NCBI RefSeq assembly: GCF_014489575.1
Contig: NZ_CP060789.1
Location: 1,364,001-1,428,000 of the forward strand
Direction of reading: 5' to 3'
Length of the DNA stretch: 64,000 nt
Origin: Tessaracoccus defluvii
GTDB lineage: Bacteria > Actinomycetota > Actinomycetes > Propionibacteriales > Propionibacteriaceae
Positions 19,133-29,876 of this stretch are shown one piece after another (position 1 is the first letter of the stretch; each line of letters opens with the position of its first letter). Made by a program: the position numbers and the translations under genes. Below the pieces are notes generated by a model, which saw only the letters and a program-made list of their open reading frames with translations, made no database searches and had not been told where the DNA came from.

Positions 19133-20158
19133 ATGGCTGCGACGCTGCAGGACGTGGCACGGTTGGCCGGGGTGTCGGCGAAGACGGTCTCGAACGTCAT
19201 CAACGACTTTCCGCATGTGCGCACCACCACCCGCGAGCGGGTGCAGGCGGCCATCGACGAGTTGCAGTACGAGCCGAACCTGACCGCCCGCAACCTGCGC
19301 ACCGGCCGCACCGGGCTGATCGGGCTGGCCGTCCCCGAGCTCAAGCTCCCCTACTTCGCCGAGCTGGCCGACTCCGTCATCGTCGCCGCGGAGCGACGCG
19401 GCCTGCGCGTGCTGATCGAGCAGACGAACGGACGGCGGGAGCGCGAGCTCGACGTGCTCCACGGCTCGGTCCGCCACCTGCTCGACGGGCTGATCTTCTC
19501 CCCGCTCGCGCTCGGCGAGGAGGACGCCGCACAGCTGTCGGTCTCCTACCCGCTCGTCGTCCTCGGCGAACGCGTCTTCGACCACGGCCAGGACCACGTC
19601 ACCATGAGCAACGTGGCGGCCGCCAGGGCCGCGACGGAACACCTGCTCGGGCTCGGCCGACGGCGCATCGCGCTCGTGGGTGCCCACCCGGGTGAGGTCA
19701 TCGGCTCCGCCGGTCTGCGTGAGCGCGGCTTCCGCGAGGCCATGGAGGCCGCCGGGGTCCCCGTCGCCGAGGAACTCCTCCTGGAGGCGGGCGCCTGGCA
19801 CCGCGCCAACGGCGCCGAGGCCACCCGCGCGCTGCTCGCCACCGGGGCCCCGTTCGACGCGATCTTCGCCCTGAACGACGCGCTCGGCATCGGCACGCTG
19901 CACGTCCTGCACGAGGCGGGGATCCGCGTCCCCGAGGACGTCGCCGTCATCGGCTTCGACGACAGCGAGGATGCGGCCTACACCTCGCCGACGCTCACGA
20001 CCATCGAGGCCGGGCGCGAGGAGATCGCCGACCGGTCGGTCGAGCTGCTGCACCGCCGGATCGAGGCCCGCCTCGGTGGCGGTGAGACCCCGGCCTCCGC
20101 CACCCGCGTCGACGCCGCCTTCCAGCTCATCGAACGCGAGTCGACCCTCGGGAAGTGA
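19133..20158 (+). CDS. LacI-family transcriptional regulator, probable arabinose-operon repressor
   Basis: This 341-residue protein has an N-terminal LacI helix-turn-helix (TLQDVARLAGVSAKTVSNVI), a hinge region, and a periplasmic-binding-like effector domain ending in the VIGFDDSEDAAY segment. It is transcribed away from araD with operator-like palindromes between them, so L-arabinose or an arabinoside is the likely inducer. This is inferred from context. The ATG at 19133 has GGGAGG 7-8 nt upstream. Confidence 0.92.
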   Translation: MAATLQDVARLAGVSAKTVSNVINDFPHVRTTTRERVQAAIDELQYEPNLTARNLRTGRTGLIGLAVPELKLPYFAELADSVIVAAERRGLRVLIEQTNGRRERELDVLHGSVRHLLDGLIFSPLALGEEDAAQLSVSYPLVVLGERVFDHGQDHVTMSNVAAARAATEHLLGLGRRRIALVGAHPGEVIGSAGLRERGFREAMEAAGVPVAEELLLEAGAWHRANGAEATRALLATGAPFDAIFALNDALGIGTLHVLHEAGIRVPEDVAVIGFDDSEDAAYTSPTLTTIEAGREEIADRSVELLHRRIEARLGGGETPASATRVDAAFQLIERESTLGK

Positions 20159-20165
20159 CCCGGGG

Positions 20166-20183
20166 CGCGGGCCTCAGCCCGCG
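20166..20183. terminator. Short hairpin between convergent LacI genes
   Basis: CGCGGGC (20166-20172) and GCCCGCG (20177-20183) form a 7-bp stem with a CTCA loop. It overlaps the stop codon of the minus-strand LacI gene. No U tract follows, so it is a weak terminator candidate serving both directions. Confidence 0.4.
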
Positions 20184-21166
20184 GACTCCCGCCAGACGAA
20201 GCTCGACGGCAGGAGCCGGGACTCCTCCCCCTCGCCGCGCATCGCCCGGAACAACAGGTCGACGGCGGCCGAACCGACCTCCGCGAACGGCTGCCGCACC
20301 GAGGCCAGCGGCACCGTCAGGTAGGCGGCGACCTCGATGTCGTCGTAGCCGATGACGGCGATGTCCTGCGGCACCCGGCGCCCGAGCTCGACGAGGCGCT
20401 TCAGCGCCCCGGCCGCCACGTGGTCGTTGGCCGCGAAGATGGCGTCGATCTCGGGATCCAGGGCCAGCAGTTCGTCGACGCCCCGGAAGCCGTCCTCGGG
20501 CGCCCAGCCGGCGACCACCTGCGGGCCGCGGGCGTCGCCGGCGGCGTCACGCCAGCCGTCGACCCGGGCGGTGGCCTCCAGCCAGTCGATCGGCCCGGCC
20601 AGGTGCGCGATGCGGCTCCGACCCGTCGCGCGCAGATGCTCCACCGCGCGTCTGGCCCCGCCGACCTGGTCGCCGCGGGCCCGGGCGAGGCCGGCCGGCA
20701 CGTCCCCCTCGCCGACGGCGCAGACGGGCAGGTCGCGGGCGAAGCGGGCCGCGAGATCGAGCACCGGCTGCGACCAGGCGATGACGACCACGCCGTCGAC
20801 GCCGAGGCTGAGCAGGTGCTCCCGGGCGGCGCGCAGCGAGTCGGGGCTGTCGTCACGGACGGTGACGGTGGCCGTGGCGTAGCCGCGCTCCCGGGCGCCC
20901 TCGTCGATGGCCAGCGTCATCTGGCTCGGGCCGAAGAGCGCGGCGTGCACGGAGATGACCCCGATGGTCATGGAGTCGTTGGTGGCCAGCGACCTCGCGG
21001 CCTTGCTCGGCCGGTAGCGGAGCTCGGCGATGGCCTGCTGGACCCGCTCGAGGGTCTCGGCCCGCACCTTGTCAGGGTCGTTCAGGACCCGCGACACCGT
21101 CTGATGGGAGACCCCGGCCCGGGTGGCGACGTCACGGATCGAGGGCTTGTGGTGGGCGCGGGGCAC
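20174..21166 (-). CDS. LacI-family transcriptional regulator 2
   Basis: This 330-residue protein has the LacI DNA-binding helix (SIRDVATRAGVSHQTVSRVL), then NDPDKVRAETLERV and a sugar-binding-like domain with VIGYDDIEVAAYL. The target genes are not evident. It starts (GTG, 21166) one base after the stop of the inositol-monophosphatase-like gene and is probably cotranscribed with it. It runs convergent to the arabinose LacI gene and is only distantly similar to it, so it is not a recent duplicate. Confidence 0.9.
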   Translation of the reverse strand: MPRAHHKPSIRDVATRAGVSHQTVSRVLNDPDKVRAETLERVQQAIAELRYRPSKAARSLATNDSMTIGVISVHAALFGPSQMTLAIDEGARERGYATATVTVRDDSPDSLRAAREHLLSLGVDGVVVIAWSQPVLDLAARFARDLPVCAVGEGDVPAGLARARGDQVGGARRAVEHLRATGRSRIAHLAGPIDWLEATARVDGWRDAAGDARGPQVVAGWAPEDGFRGVDELLALDPEIDAIFAANDHVAAGALKRLVELGRRVPQDIAVIGYDDIEVAAYLTVPLASVRQPFAEVGSAAVDLLFRAMRGEGEESRLLPSSFVWRESAG

Positions 21167-21167
21167 G

Positions 21168-21941
21168 TCAGCCGACCGGCCAGCACTGCTGCGCGGTCAT
21201 CCAGCTCAGCGTGTCGCCGGCGATCAGGAGTCCGCGCCCCCGCGACAGCACCGTGTAGGAGATGCCGTCGAAGGTGCGGCTGACACCGCCGGTCTCGGTG
21301 AGCATGAGGGAGCCGGCCAGGTGGTCCCACGGGTGGATGGACGTGTAGGTCATGAAGTCGATGTCGCCTTCGAGCACGGCCGGGTAGTCGAAGGCGCAGG
21401 CGAAGTTGCTGCGGACCACGGGGCTCAGCCTCCCCTCGGCCGTGTACCCGATGAGGTGCTTCTTCGACGTGGCGCCCAGCGGCAGCCTCCGGTCGACGTC
21501 GCGCACGATCGGCTCGCCGTTGACGCGGGCGCCCGCCCCCCGCTCGGCCACGTAGGCGCGGCCCGTCTCCGGCTGCCAGATCCACCCGCGGGTCGTGACG
21601 CCCCCCTTGAGCTCGGCCAGGATCATCCCGTACTTGCTGTCGCCCCGGACGAAGTTCCCGGTGCCGTCGATGGGGTCGATGACGAAGGCGTGCTCCAGGT
21701 TGGCGAGTCCCTTGAGAAGGCCCGGGTCGGTGAAGACCGCCTCCTCACCGATGACCGCCGCGCCGGGGAAGGCGTCCGAGAGGAGGCGGGTCAGCATCTC
21801 CTCGGACTCCTTGTCGGCGATCGTGACGTAGTCCCCGGGCGCCTTCTCGTCGACCTCGCCGTCAGAGAGACTCCGGAATCGGGGTCGGACGACCGCGTCC
21901 GCGGTGGTCTGCATGAGCGCGAGGATGCCGTCGGTGTCCAT
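21168..21941 (-). CDS. Inositol monophosphatase family phosphatase
   Basis: This 257-residue magnesium-dependent sugar-phosphate phosphatase has the family metal sites GEEAV, DPIDGTGNFVRG and WDHLAG in the expected order. Family members dephosphorylate inositol phosphates, histidinol phosphate, fructose bisphosphate or PAP; the substrate cannot be assigned. TAAGCT (21948-21953) ends 6 nt before the ATG with no ribosome-binding site, so the mRNA is probably leaderless. LacI gene 2 follows in the same transcript. Confidence 0.9.
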   Translation of the reverse strand: MDTDGILALMQTTADAVVRPRFRSLSDGEVDEKAPGDYVTIADKESEEMLTRLLSDAFPGAAVIGEEAVFTDPGLLKGLANLEHAFVIDPIDGTGNFVRGDSKYGMILAELKGGVTTRGWIWQPETGRAYVAERGAGARVNGEPIVRDVDRRLPLGATSKKHLIGYTAEGRLSPVVRSNFACAFDYPAVLEGDIDFMTYTSIHPWDHLAGSLMLTETGGVSRTFDGISYTVLSRGRGLLIAGDTLSWMTAQQCWPVG

Positions 21942-22023
21942 GGCCGCAGCTTAGTGCCGCGCGGCTCCGGGGTGCCGCACCGACACTGTGCCGGGCCCGC
22001 CCACGGAGCCGCCCGGCGTCGGC

Positions 22024-22029
22024 TAGGCT
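22024..22029 (+). promoter_or_regulatory. -10 box TAGGCT of the gcv operon
   Basis: TAGGCT lies just before the riboswitch, so transcription would start around 22036 and include the whole aptamer. It matches the TAGGCT boxes seen before several other genes in this window. Confidence 0.5.
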
Positions 22030-22035
22030 GACGGC

Positions 22036-22195
22036 GTCGACACGGGAGAACCGGCTTCGAGCCGGTGCCGAAGGAGCAACCGCCCCGGAATCTCTCAGGC
22101 CCACGGACCGTGCCGACATGGAACTCTGGAAAGAGGCCCGCGAGGGTCCGCCGACGGATACGAAGATCTCAGGCAACCGCGACAGAGGGGGCTTA
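22036..22195 (+). promoter_or_regulatory. Glycine riboswitch, second aptamer shortened
   Basis: The first aptamer is complete: GGGAGAACC, a hairpin (CCGGCTTCGAGCCGG), the conserved GCCGAAGGAGCAACC, AATCTCTCAGGC, and ACTCTGGAAAGAGGC (to about 22138). A second aptamer follows but is compressed: it keeps GATCTCAGGCAACC and GACAGAGGGGG but lacks a GCCGAAGGNGCAA segment, showing only CCGACGGATACGAAG instead. Glycine binding normally turns on the cleavage operon. The gcvT start is about 50 nt downstream, preceded by AGAAGGGG. Confidence 0.9.
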
Positions 22196-22242
22196 GGGTG
22201 GTCACACCCGAAGGCGCCGCTCGCGGCAGAAGGGGTTCGCCG

Positions 22243-23361
22243 ATGTCATTGAGGACGACGGCGCTTCACGCGCTACACACCGAACTGGGCGGCAGGCTCG
22301 TCGATTTCGCCGGCTGGGAGCTGCCCGTGCAGTTCGCCGGCGGCATCGCCGAACACCAGCACACCCGCACCGCAGCGTCGCTGTTCGACGTCTCCCACAT
22401 GGGTCAGGTCCTGGTCCGCCCGCTCTCCGGGGATCTCGCCGACGCGGCCGCCGCGCTGGAGTCCGTGATCCCGGCCAGCGTCGCCGGGCTCGCCGAAGGC
22501 AGGCAGCGCTACGGCCTGCTGACCACGCAGGCGGGAGGCGTCGTCGACGACCTCATGTTCGCCCACCGCGGCGACGCGTTTCTCGTGGTCCTGAACGCCG
22601 CCCGCACCGAGGTCGACCTCGGGCTGCTCAACGCCCTCGACGGCGTCGCCGTGGAACTGCTCACCGACCGGGCCCTGCTCGCCCTGCAGGGCCCGGCCGC
22701 GGCCGCGGCGCTGGGCAGGCTGGTGCCGGGCGTCACCGAGTGCACGTTCATGGATGCCGTGTCGCTCGACTGGGACGGAACGGCCCTGTGGGTGTCCAGG
22801 TCCGGCTACACCGGGGAGGACGGCTTCGAGGTGTCGCTGCCGGCCGACCGCGCCGCGGAGTTCGCCCGGCTGCTGCTCGCGGAGCCGGAGGTGGCGCCGG
22901 CCGGGCTGGGCGCGCGCGACTCCCTGCGTCTCGAGGCGGGCATGCCGCTCTACGGCCACGAACTGTCCGAGGACGTCACGCCCGTCGAGGCGGGTCTCGG
23001 CTGGGCCATCCCGAAGGTCCGCCGACCGGGAGGCTCCCGGGCCGACGGCTACCCTGGCGCCGCCGTCATCTCCACCCAACTCGCCGACGGGGCGCCGCGC
23101 GAACGCATCGGCCTGCTGATCGACGGCCGGGCCCCGGTCCGCGAGGGCGCGGCACTGTTCGCCGACGCCACCGCGACCGATCCGATCGGGGTCGTCACCT
23201 CCGGCGGCTTCTCCCCCACCCTCGGCCACCCCATCGCCATGGCGCTGGTCGCCGCAGGCTCCGCCCCCGACGGCGCCACCACGTACGCCGAGCTGCGCGG
23301 GAAGCGGGTCCCCGCCACCGTCGCGCCCATGCCCTTCGTCCCCCACGCCTACCACCGCTGA
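22243..23361 (+). CDS. gcvT: Glycine cleavage system T protein (aminomethyltransferase)
   Basis: GcvT transfers the aminomethyl carbon from lipoyl-GcvH to tetrahydrofolate, releasing ammonia. The 372-residue protein opens TALHALHTELGGRLVDFAGW and has the folate-binding features SLFDVSHMG, SGYTGEDGFE and the C-terminal SGGFSPTLG. The ATG at 22243 follows AGAAGGGG; an in-frame GTG at 22198 lies in the riboswitch and is rejected. It is the first of three clustered genes; the lipoamide dehydrogenase (L protein) is not in the window. Confidence 0.95.
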   Translation: MSLRTTALHALHTELGGRLVDFAGWELPVQFAGGIAEHQHTRTAASLFDVSHMGQVLVRPLSGDLADAAAALESVIPASVAGLAEGRQRYGLLTTQAGGVVDDLMFAHRGDAFLVVLNAARTEVDLGLLNALDGVAVELLTDRALLALQGPAAAAALGRLVPGVTECTFMDAVSLDWDGTALWVSRSGYTGEDGFEVSLPADRAAEFARLLLAEPEVAPAGLGARDSLRLEAGMPLYGHELSEDVTPVEAGLGWAIPKVRRPGGSRADGYPGAAVISTQLADGAPRERIGLLIDGRAPVREGAALFADATATDPIGVVTSGGFSPTLGHPIAMALVAAGSAPDGATTYAELRGKRVPATVAPMPFVPHAYHR

Positions 23362-23387
23362 AACCGCTGAAAGAAGGAAGTGACCGC

Positions 23388-23744
23388 ATGAAGTTCACCC
23401 CCGACCACGAATGGCTCGACGACTCCGGTGAGGACGTCGCCGTCGGCATCACCGATCACGCAGCCAGCGAGCTGGGCGACATCGTCTTCGTCGAGCTGCC
23501 CACCGTCGGCGACTCCGTCAGCAAGGGCGACGAGGTCGTCGCGATCGACTCGACGAAGGCCGCCTCCGGCATCACCGCCCCCATCGACGGCGTCATCACC
23601 GCGATCAACGAGGAACTCGTCGACGCCCCCGAGTCGGTCAACGCCGACGCCATGGGCACATGGTTCTTCCGCATCGACCCGACCGACCCGGCCCAGCTCG
23701 ACGACCTCCTCGACGAGGCGGCCTACCGCGCACTGATCGGCTGA
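23388..23744 (+). CDS. gcvH: Glycine cleavage system H protein
   Basis: GcvH shuttles the methylamine intermediate on a lipoyl arm between P, T and L proteins. The 118-residue product begins KFTPDHEWL and carries the lipoylation site in [11 protein letters not shown], where the lysine corresponds to the ESVKAAS consensus with a Thr replacing Val. The start follows AAGGAAG. It lies 26 bp after gcvT and 4 bp before the gcvP start, consistent with one transcript. Confidence 0.95.
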   Translation: MKFTPDHEWLDDSGEDVAVGITDHAASELGDIVFVELPTVGDSVSKGDEVVAIDSTKAASGITAPIDGVITAINEELVDAPESVNADAMGTWFFRIDPTDPAQLDDLLDEAAYRALIG

Positions 23745-23748
23745 CCCC

Positions 23749-26583
<2,835 letters not shown>

Positions 26584-26653
26584 ACGGTGCCCGGCAGGGT
26601 GGCGCGCCGCTCCCCCGCCGGGACTTCTGGGTCCGCATGGCGCAGCATGCGGT

Positions 26654-26684
26654 GGGCGTCCCGGCTCCGGCCGGGACGCCCTTT
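26654..26684 (+). terminator. Rho-independent terminator after gcvP
   Basis: GGGCGTCCCGG (26654-26664) and CCGGGACGCCC (26671-26681) form a perfect 11-bp stem with a 6-nt loop, followed by TTT. It ends the gcv transcript before the next gene. Confidence 0.8.
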
Positions 26685-26717
26685 ACTCTGCCCGGCGGGG
26701 AGGCGGATACTCTCCGC

Positions 26718-27277
26718 ATGCACGACGTCGTCTACGACCTGTCCACTTCCCTCGACGGGTACACCGTCGATGCCGACGGCGGCATCGACTGGTCGGTCCC
26801 CGACGACGAGGTCTTCCGCCTCGCCGTCGACGAGGTGCGTCGCGTCGGTGTCCACCTGCTCGGCCGGCGGCTCTACGAGACGATGGTCGTGTGGGAGACC
26901 GCCTCGGCGGAGGCCGGGTTCAGCCCCGAGGAGCTCGAGTTCGCGAGGATCTGGCAGGAGCTGCCCAAGGTGGTGTTCTCGTCGACCCTCACCGAGGTGG
27001 TCGGCAACACGCGCATCGCCACCGACGACCTCGCCACGGAGATCGCCCGGCTGAAGGCGAGCCGGGTGACGGCGACATCGCCATCGGCGGCTCGACGCTG
27101 GCGGCGGCCGCGGCCGACCTCGGGCTCATCGACGAGTACCGCATCCGGGCCTATCCCGTGCTCCTGGGCGCCGGCCTGCCCTACTTCCCCCACCACGGCG
27201 CACGGCAGAGCCTCGAGCTCGTCGAGTGCCGCCGGATCGGCCCCGTCGCCTACCTGCGCTACCGGGTCGCCCGCTAG
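26718..27277 (+). CDS. Dihydrofolate reductase-like protein, RibD C-terminal family (apparent one-base frameshift)
   Basis: This small reductase belongs to the family of the RibD C-terminal domain (YwjB/YyaP-like). The N-terminal frame reads DLSTSLDGYTVDADGGIDWS and GRRLYETMVVWE; the C-terminal part (GDGDIAIGGSTLAAAAADLGL ... GPVAYLRYRVAR) continues in another frame. One G lost from GGCGGAG near 27058 explains the break; repaired, it is 186 residues, normal for the family. The substrate is unknown. TACTCT lies close before the ATG and no ribosome site is seen. Confidence 0.8.
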
Positions 27278-27286
27278 CGTGGGGGC

Positions 27287-28021
27287 ATGTCCTCCGATGA
27301 GATGCGGCGCCGCGCAGACGCGTTCCGCAGCACCGGTGTCACCTACCACCGGTACCGTCCAGGCTATCCCGACGACGCCGTCGGCTGGGCTCTCCCGGAC
27401 GGGGCCCGCGACGTGCTGGAGCTCGGCGCAGGCACCGGCAGGCTGACCGATGCGCTGCTTGAGCGCGGGTTGACCGTCACGGCCGTCGACCCGTCGGCCT
27501 CGATGCTGGCCGTGCTCGCGGCGCGCCATCCCGACGTCTCCGTCGTCGAGGCCCGGGCGGAGGCGACCGGCCTGGCGGACGCCTCGTTCGACGCGATCGT
27601 CGTGGGACAGGCGTGGCACTGGATCGACCCTGCCGCCGGCTCGGCCGAGGCGGCCCGCCTGCTGCGCCCTCGCGGCACGATCGCGATGCTGTGGAACCAG
27701 CGGGTGCCGGAGGACGGCTGGCAGGCAGCGTTCGAGGCGGTCCAGCCGGACCCGCGGGGTGTCGACCTGATCTCCCGCCACGACGCCGACGCACGGTTTC
27801 CGTTCGGCGCTCGCGAAGAGTTCCGCACGGCCTGGGAGCGGACCATCCCGGCCGAGGACTACGTGCAGCTCTACACCACGCAGTCGCCGTTCCTGATCGC
27901 GTCGCCCGAGGAGCAGGCCCGGCGACTCGCCACGTGGCGGTCGCTGCTGCGGGCCCACGCCGTCGATCGTGTCACGCAGCGGTATGCGACGACGGTGTGG
28001 CGGTTCCAGCTACCCGGATGA
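27287..28021 (+). CDS. Class I SAM-dependent methyltransferase
   Basis: This 244-residue methyltransferase_11-type protein has motif I VLELGAGTGRLTDALL, the acidic end of strand 2 (VTAVDPSASML) and the motif IV-like DASFDAIVVGQAWHWID. The substrate is unknown; yeast trans-aconitate methyltransferase-like proteins share this pattern. TAGCGT (27275-27280) ends 6 nt before the ATG, overlapping the stop of the reductase gene, so the start is probably leaderless. It ends one base from the stop of the convergent transporter remnant. Confidence 0.88.
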   Translation: MSSDEMRRRADAFRSTGVTYHRYRPGYPDDAVGWALPDGARDVLELGAGTGRLTDALLERGLTVTAVDPSASMLAVLAARHPDVSVVEARAEATGLADASFDAIVVGQAWHWIDPAAGSAEAARLLRPRGTIAMLWNQRVPEDGWQAAFEAVQPDPRGVDLISRHDADARFPFGAREEFRTAWERTIPAEDYVQLYTTQSPFLIASPEEQARRLATWRSLLRAHAVDRVTQRYATTVWRFQLPG

Positions 28022-28022
28022 C

Positions 28023-28728
28023 TCAGGCGCGACGCAGCGTAACCGCCGCGAGCACGGCCGCGGCGAGCATGAGCGCGACGCCGATGGCAGAGGTCAGCAC
28101 CACGCCGGAGTCGAACGCGGCCTGCGCCCGAGGTCGGAGCCGGCCCGTCCGCTGACCATGACGAGCCCGTAGCCGACGGCGTTGCACAGCAGCCCCGCGA
28201 CGACCAGCTGGCCGGCGCGGAAGCGGCGCGCGAGCCGGACCACAGCCAGGCCCGCGACGACCGTGACGACGAGCCCCGGCAGCAGGACCAGCCCGGCCTC
28301 AATGGGCGTGCGACCCGACACCAGTTGGAGGTGCTGCGAGACGAAGAAGAGGAAGCCGACCAGCGAGAACACGCTCAGCAGGTTCGCGGCCACCGAGCCG
28401 CTGAAGACGGGGTTGCCGAAGAGCCGGACGTCCAGCATCGGGTTGTCGCGCCCGAGTTGGCGGCGCACGAACCAGGTGCCCGCGGCCAGCGCGACGACGA
28501 ACGCGCTCGCCACCGGCAGGCTCGCCCCGTAGATGGCCACCGACTTGATGCTCCACACCAGCGCGGTCATGGCCACCAGCACCAGGACGATGCTGACGGG
28601 GTCGATCGGGCCGGGGTGGGGGTCGCGCGACTCGGGCAGCAGCCGCGGCCCCGCCAGCAGCAGCGGCAGCAGCAGCGGGACGGCGAGCAGGAACACCGAG
28701 CCCCACCAGAAGTGCTCGAGCAGGCGCC
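28023..28728 (-). pseudogene. MFS drug exporter (DHA2/EmrB-QacA type), remnant with deletions
   Basis: The remnant reads LLEHFWWGSVFLLAVP, LPESRDPHPGPIDPVSIVLV, FVRRQLGRDNPMLDVRLF and further helices, which is the second half of a 14-helix drug:proton antiporter. The first half (about six helices and the start) is absent; homology begins at 28728, directly against the TetR start codon. After GYGLVMVSG near 28140 the sequence jumps to the final helix (AAFDSGVVLTSAIGV) in another frame, so roughly 100 residues are also missing internally. It cannot encode a working pump. Confidence 0.85.
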
Positions 28729-29265
28729 ATGTCAGCCAGGGACCGCATCCTCGACACGTTCGAGGCCATCCTCAGCACAGAGGGTGAGCGGGGCGCGACG
28801 GCGGATGCCGTCGCGGCAGGCGCGGCCGTCTCGAAGGGCGGCCTGCTGTACCACTTCCGTAACCGGGAGGCCCTCGTCGACGGGCTCCTCGACCGGCTGC
28901 TCGCGCACGCCGAGGTGGATGTGGCGGCCATGACGGCGGCGCCGGAGGGTCCCTCCTGGTACTACCTCACCTCGTGCGCGGTCACCGGGACCCCGTTCGA
29001 CCGCACCCTCATCGCCGTCTCCCGGCTCGGGCTCGACAACCACCCCCGCGCCGGCGCCACGCTCCGCGGCATCCAGGAGCGCTGGCTCGCCCTCGTCGTC
29101 TCGGAGGTCGGCGACGCCGCCATCGCCCGGGCGATCATCCTGATGGGCGACGGGCTCTACCACAACGCCGTGTTCGCGACGTCCCCGGCGCAGGAATCTG
29201 CCGACCTCGACGCCCTGGTGCGGGTGCTGGAACTGCTGAAGCGGGGAGCCTCCGCGGGGCTGTGA
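28729..29265 (+). CDS. TetR-family transcriptional regulator
   Basis: This 178-residue protein has an N-terminal TetR helix-turn-helix (RDRILDTFEAIL; ADAVAAGAAVSKGGLLYHF) and a helical ligand domain. It was presumably the repressor of the divergent exporter, now a remnant. The ATG at 28729 matches the family start, but the exporter fragment runs right up to it, so the original promoter, operator and ribosome site are gone. It may be silent unless read from elsewhere. Confidence 0.88.
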   Translation: MSARDRILDTFEAILSTEGERGATADAVAAGAAVSKGGLLYHFRNREALVDGLLDRLLAHAEVDVAAMTAAPEGPSWYYLTSCAVTGTPFDRTLIAVSRLGLDNHPRAGATLRGIQERWLALVVSEVGDAAIARAIILMGDGLYHNAVFATSPAQESADLDALVRVLELLKRGASAGL

Positions 29266-29275
29266 CCCGGCACCC

Positions 29276-29866
29276 TCAGGCGCGGGTCAGCTCGCGCCAG
29301 AGTTCCCGGACCCGGCGCCTCGTCGCCTCCGGCGGACCCGCGTTGTCGACGACGTGCGTGGCCACGGCCAGCCGCTCGTCGCGGGAGGCCTGGGCGTCGA
29401 GCCGGGCCCGCGCCTCCTCCCGGGTGAGCGGGTTGCGGCGCATGAGCCGGTCCAGCTGGGTCTCCTCGGGCACGTCCACCACGATGACCGTCCCGAAGCC
29501 GCGGTACAGCCCCGTCTCGACGAGCAGCGGCACGACCTGGATCACCACCGCACCCTCGGGCGCCGCTTCCTCGAGCTCGGCGGCCCGCGCCCGCACCAGC
29601 GGGTGGACGATGGCGTTGAGGTCGGCGCGGGCGGCGTCGTCGGCGAACACGATGGTCCCCAGCGCGGCACGGTCCAGCTCGCCGTCTGCCCGCAGCACCG
29701 CGTCGCCGAAGCGCCCGACGACGGCGGCCAGGCCCGGGGTGCCGCGCGCGACGACGTCGCGGGCGAGCACGTCCGAGTCGATGATGACGGCGCCGAGCGC
29801 CTCGAGTTCTGCGGCCACGAAGGACTTGCCGGAGGCGATGCCGCCGGTGAGCGCGATGCGGGTCAT
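29276..29866 (-). CDS. coaE: Dephospho-CoA kinase
   Basis: CoaE phosphorylates dephospho-CoA in the last step of coenzyme A synthesis. The 196-residue protein has the P-loop TGGIASGKS, DSDVLARDVV, IVHPLVR and the lid region RMRRNPLTREEA in the closely related form RLMRRNPLTREEA. It is a standard single-domain version. TAGGCT (29874-29879) ends 7 nt before the ATG, indicating a leaderless start, although the ThrE gene ends only 10 bp upstream. Confidence 0.95.
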   Translation of the reverse strand: MTRIALTGGIASGKSFVAAELEALGAVIIDSDVLARDVVARGTPGLAAVVGRFGDAVLRADGELDRAALGTIVFADDAARADLNAIVHPLVRARAAELEEAAPEGAVVIQVVPLLVETGLYRGFGTVIVVDVPEETQLDRLMRRNPLTREEARARLDAQASRDERLAVATHVVDNAGPPEATRRRVRELWRELTRA

Positions 29867-29876
29867 GCGCGCCAGC

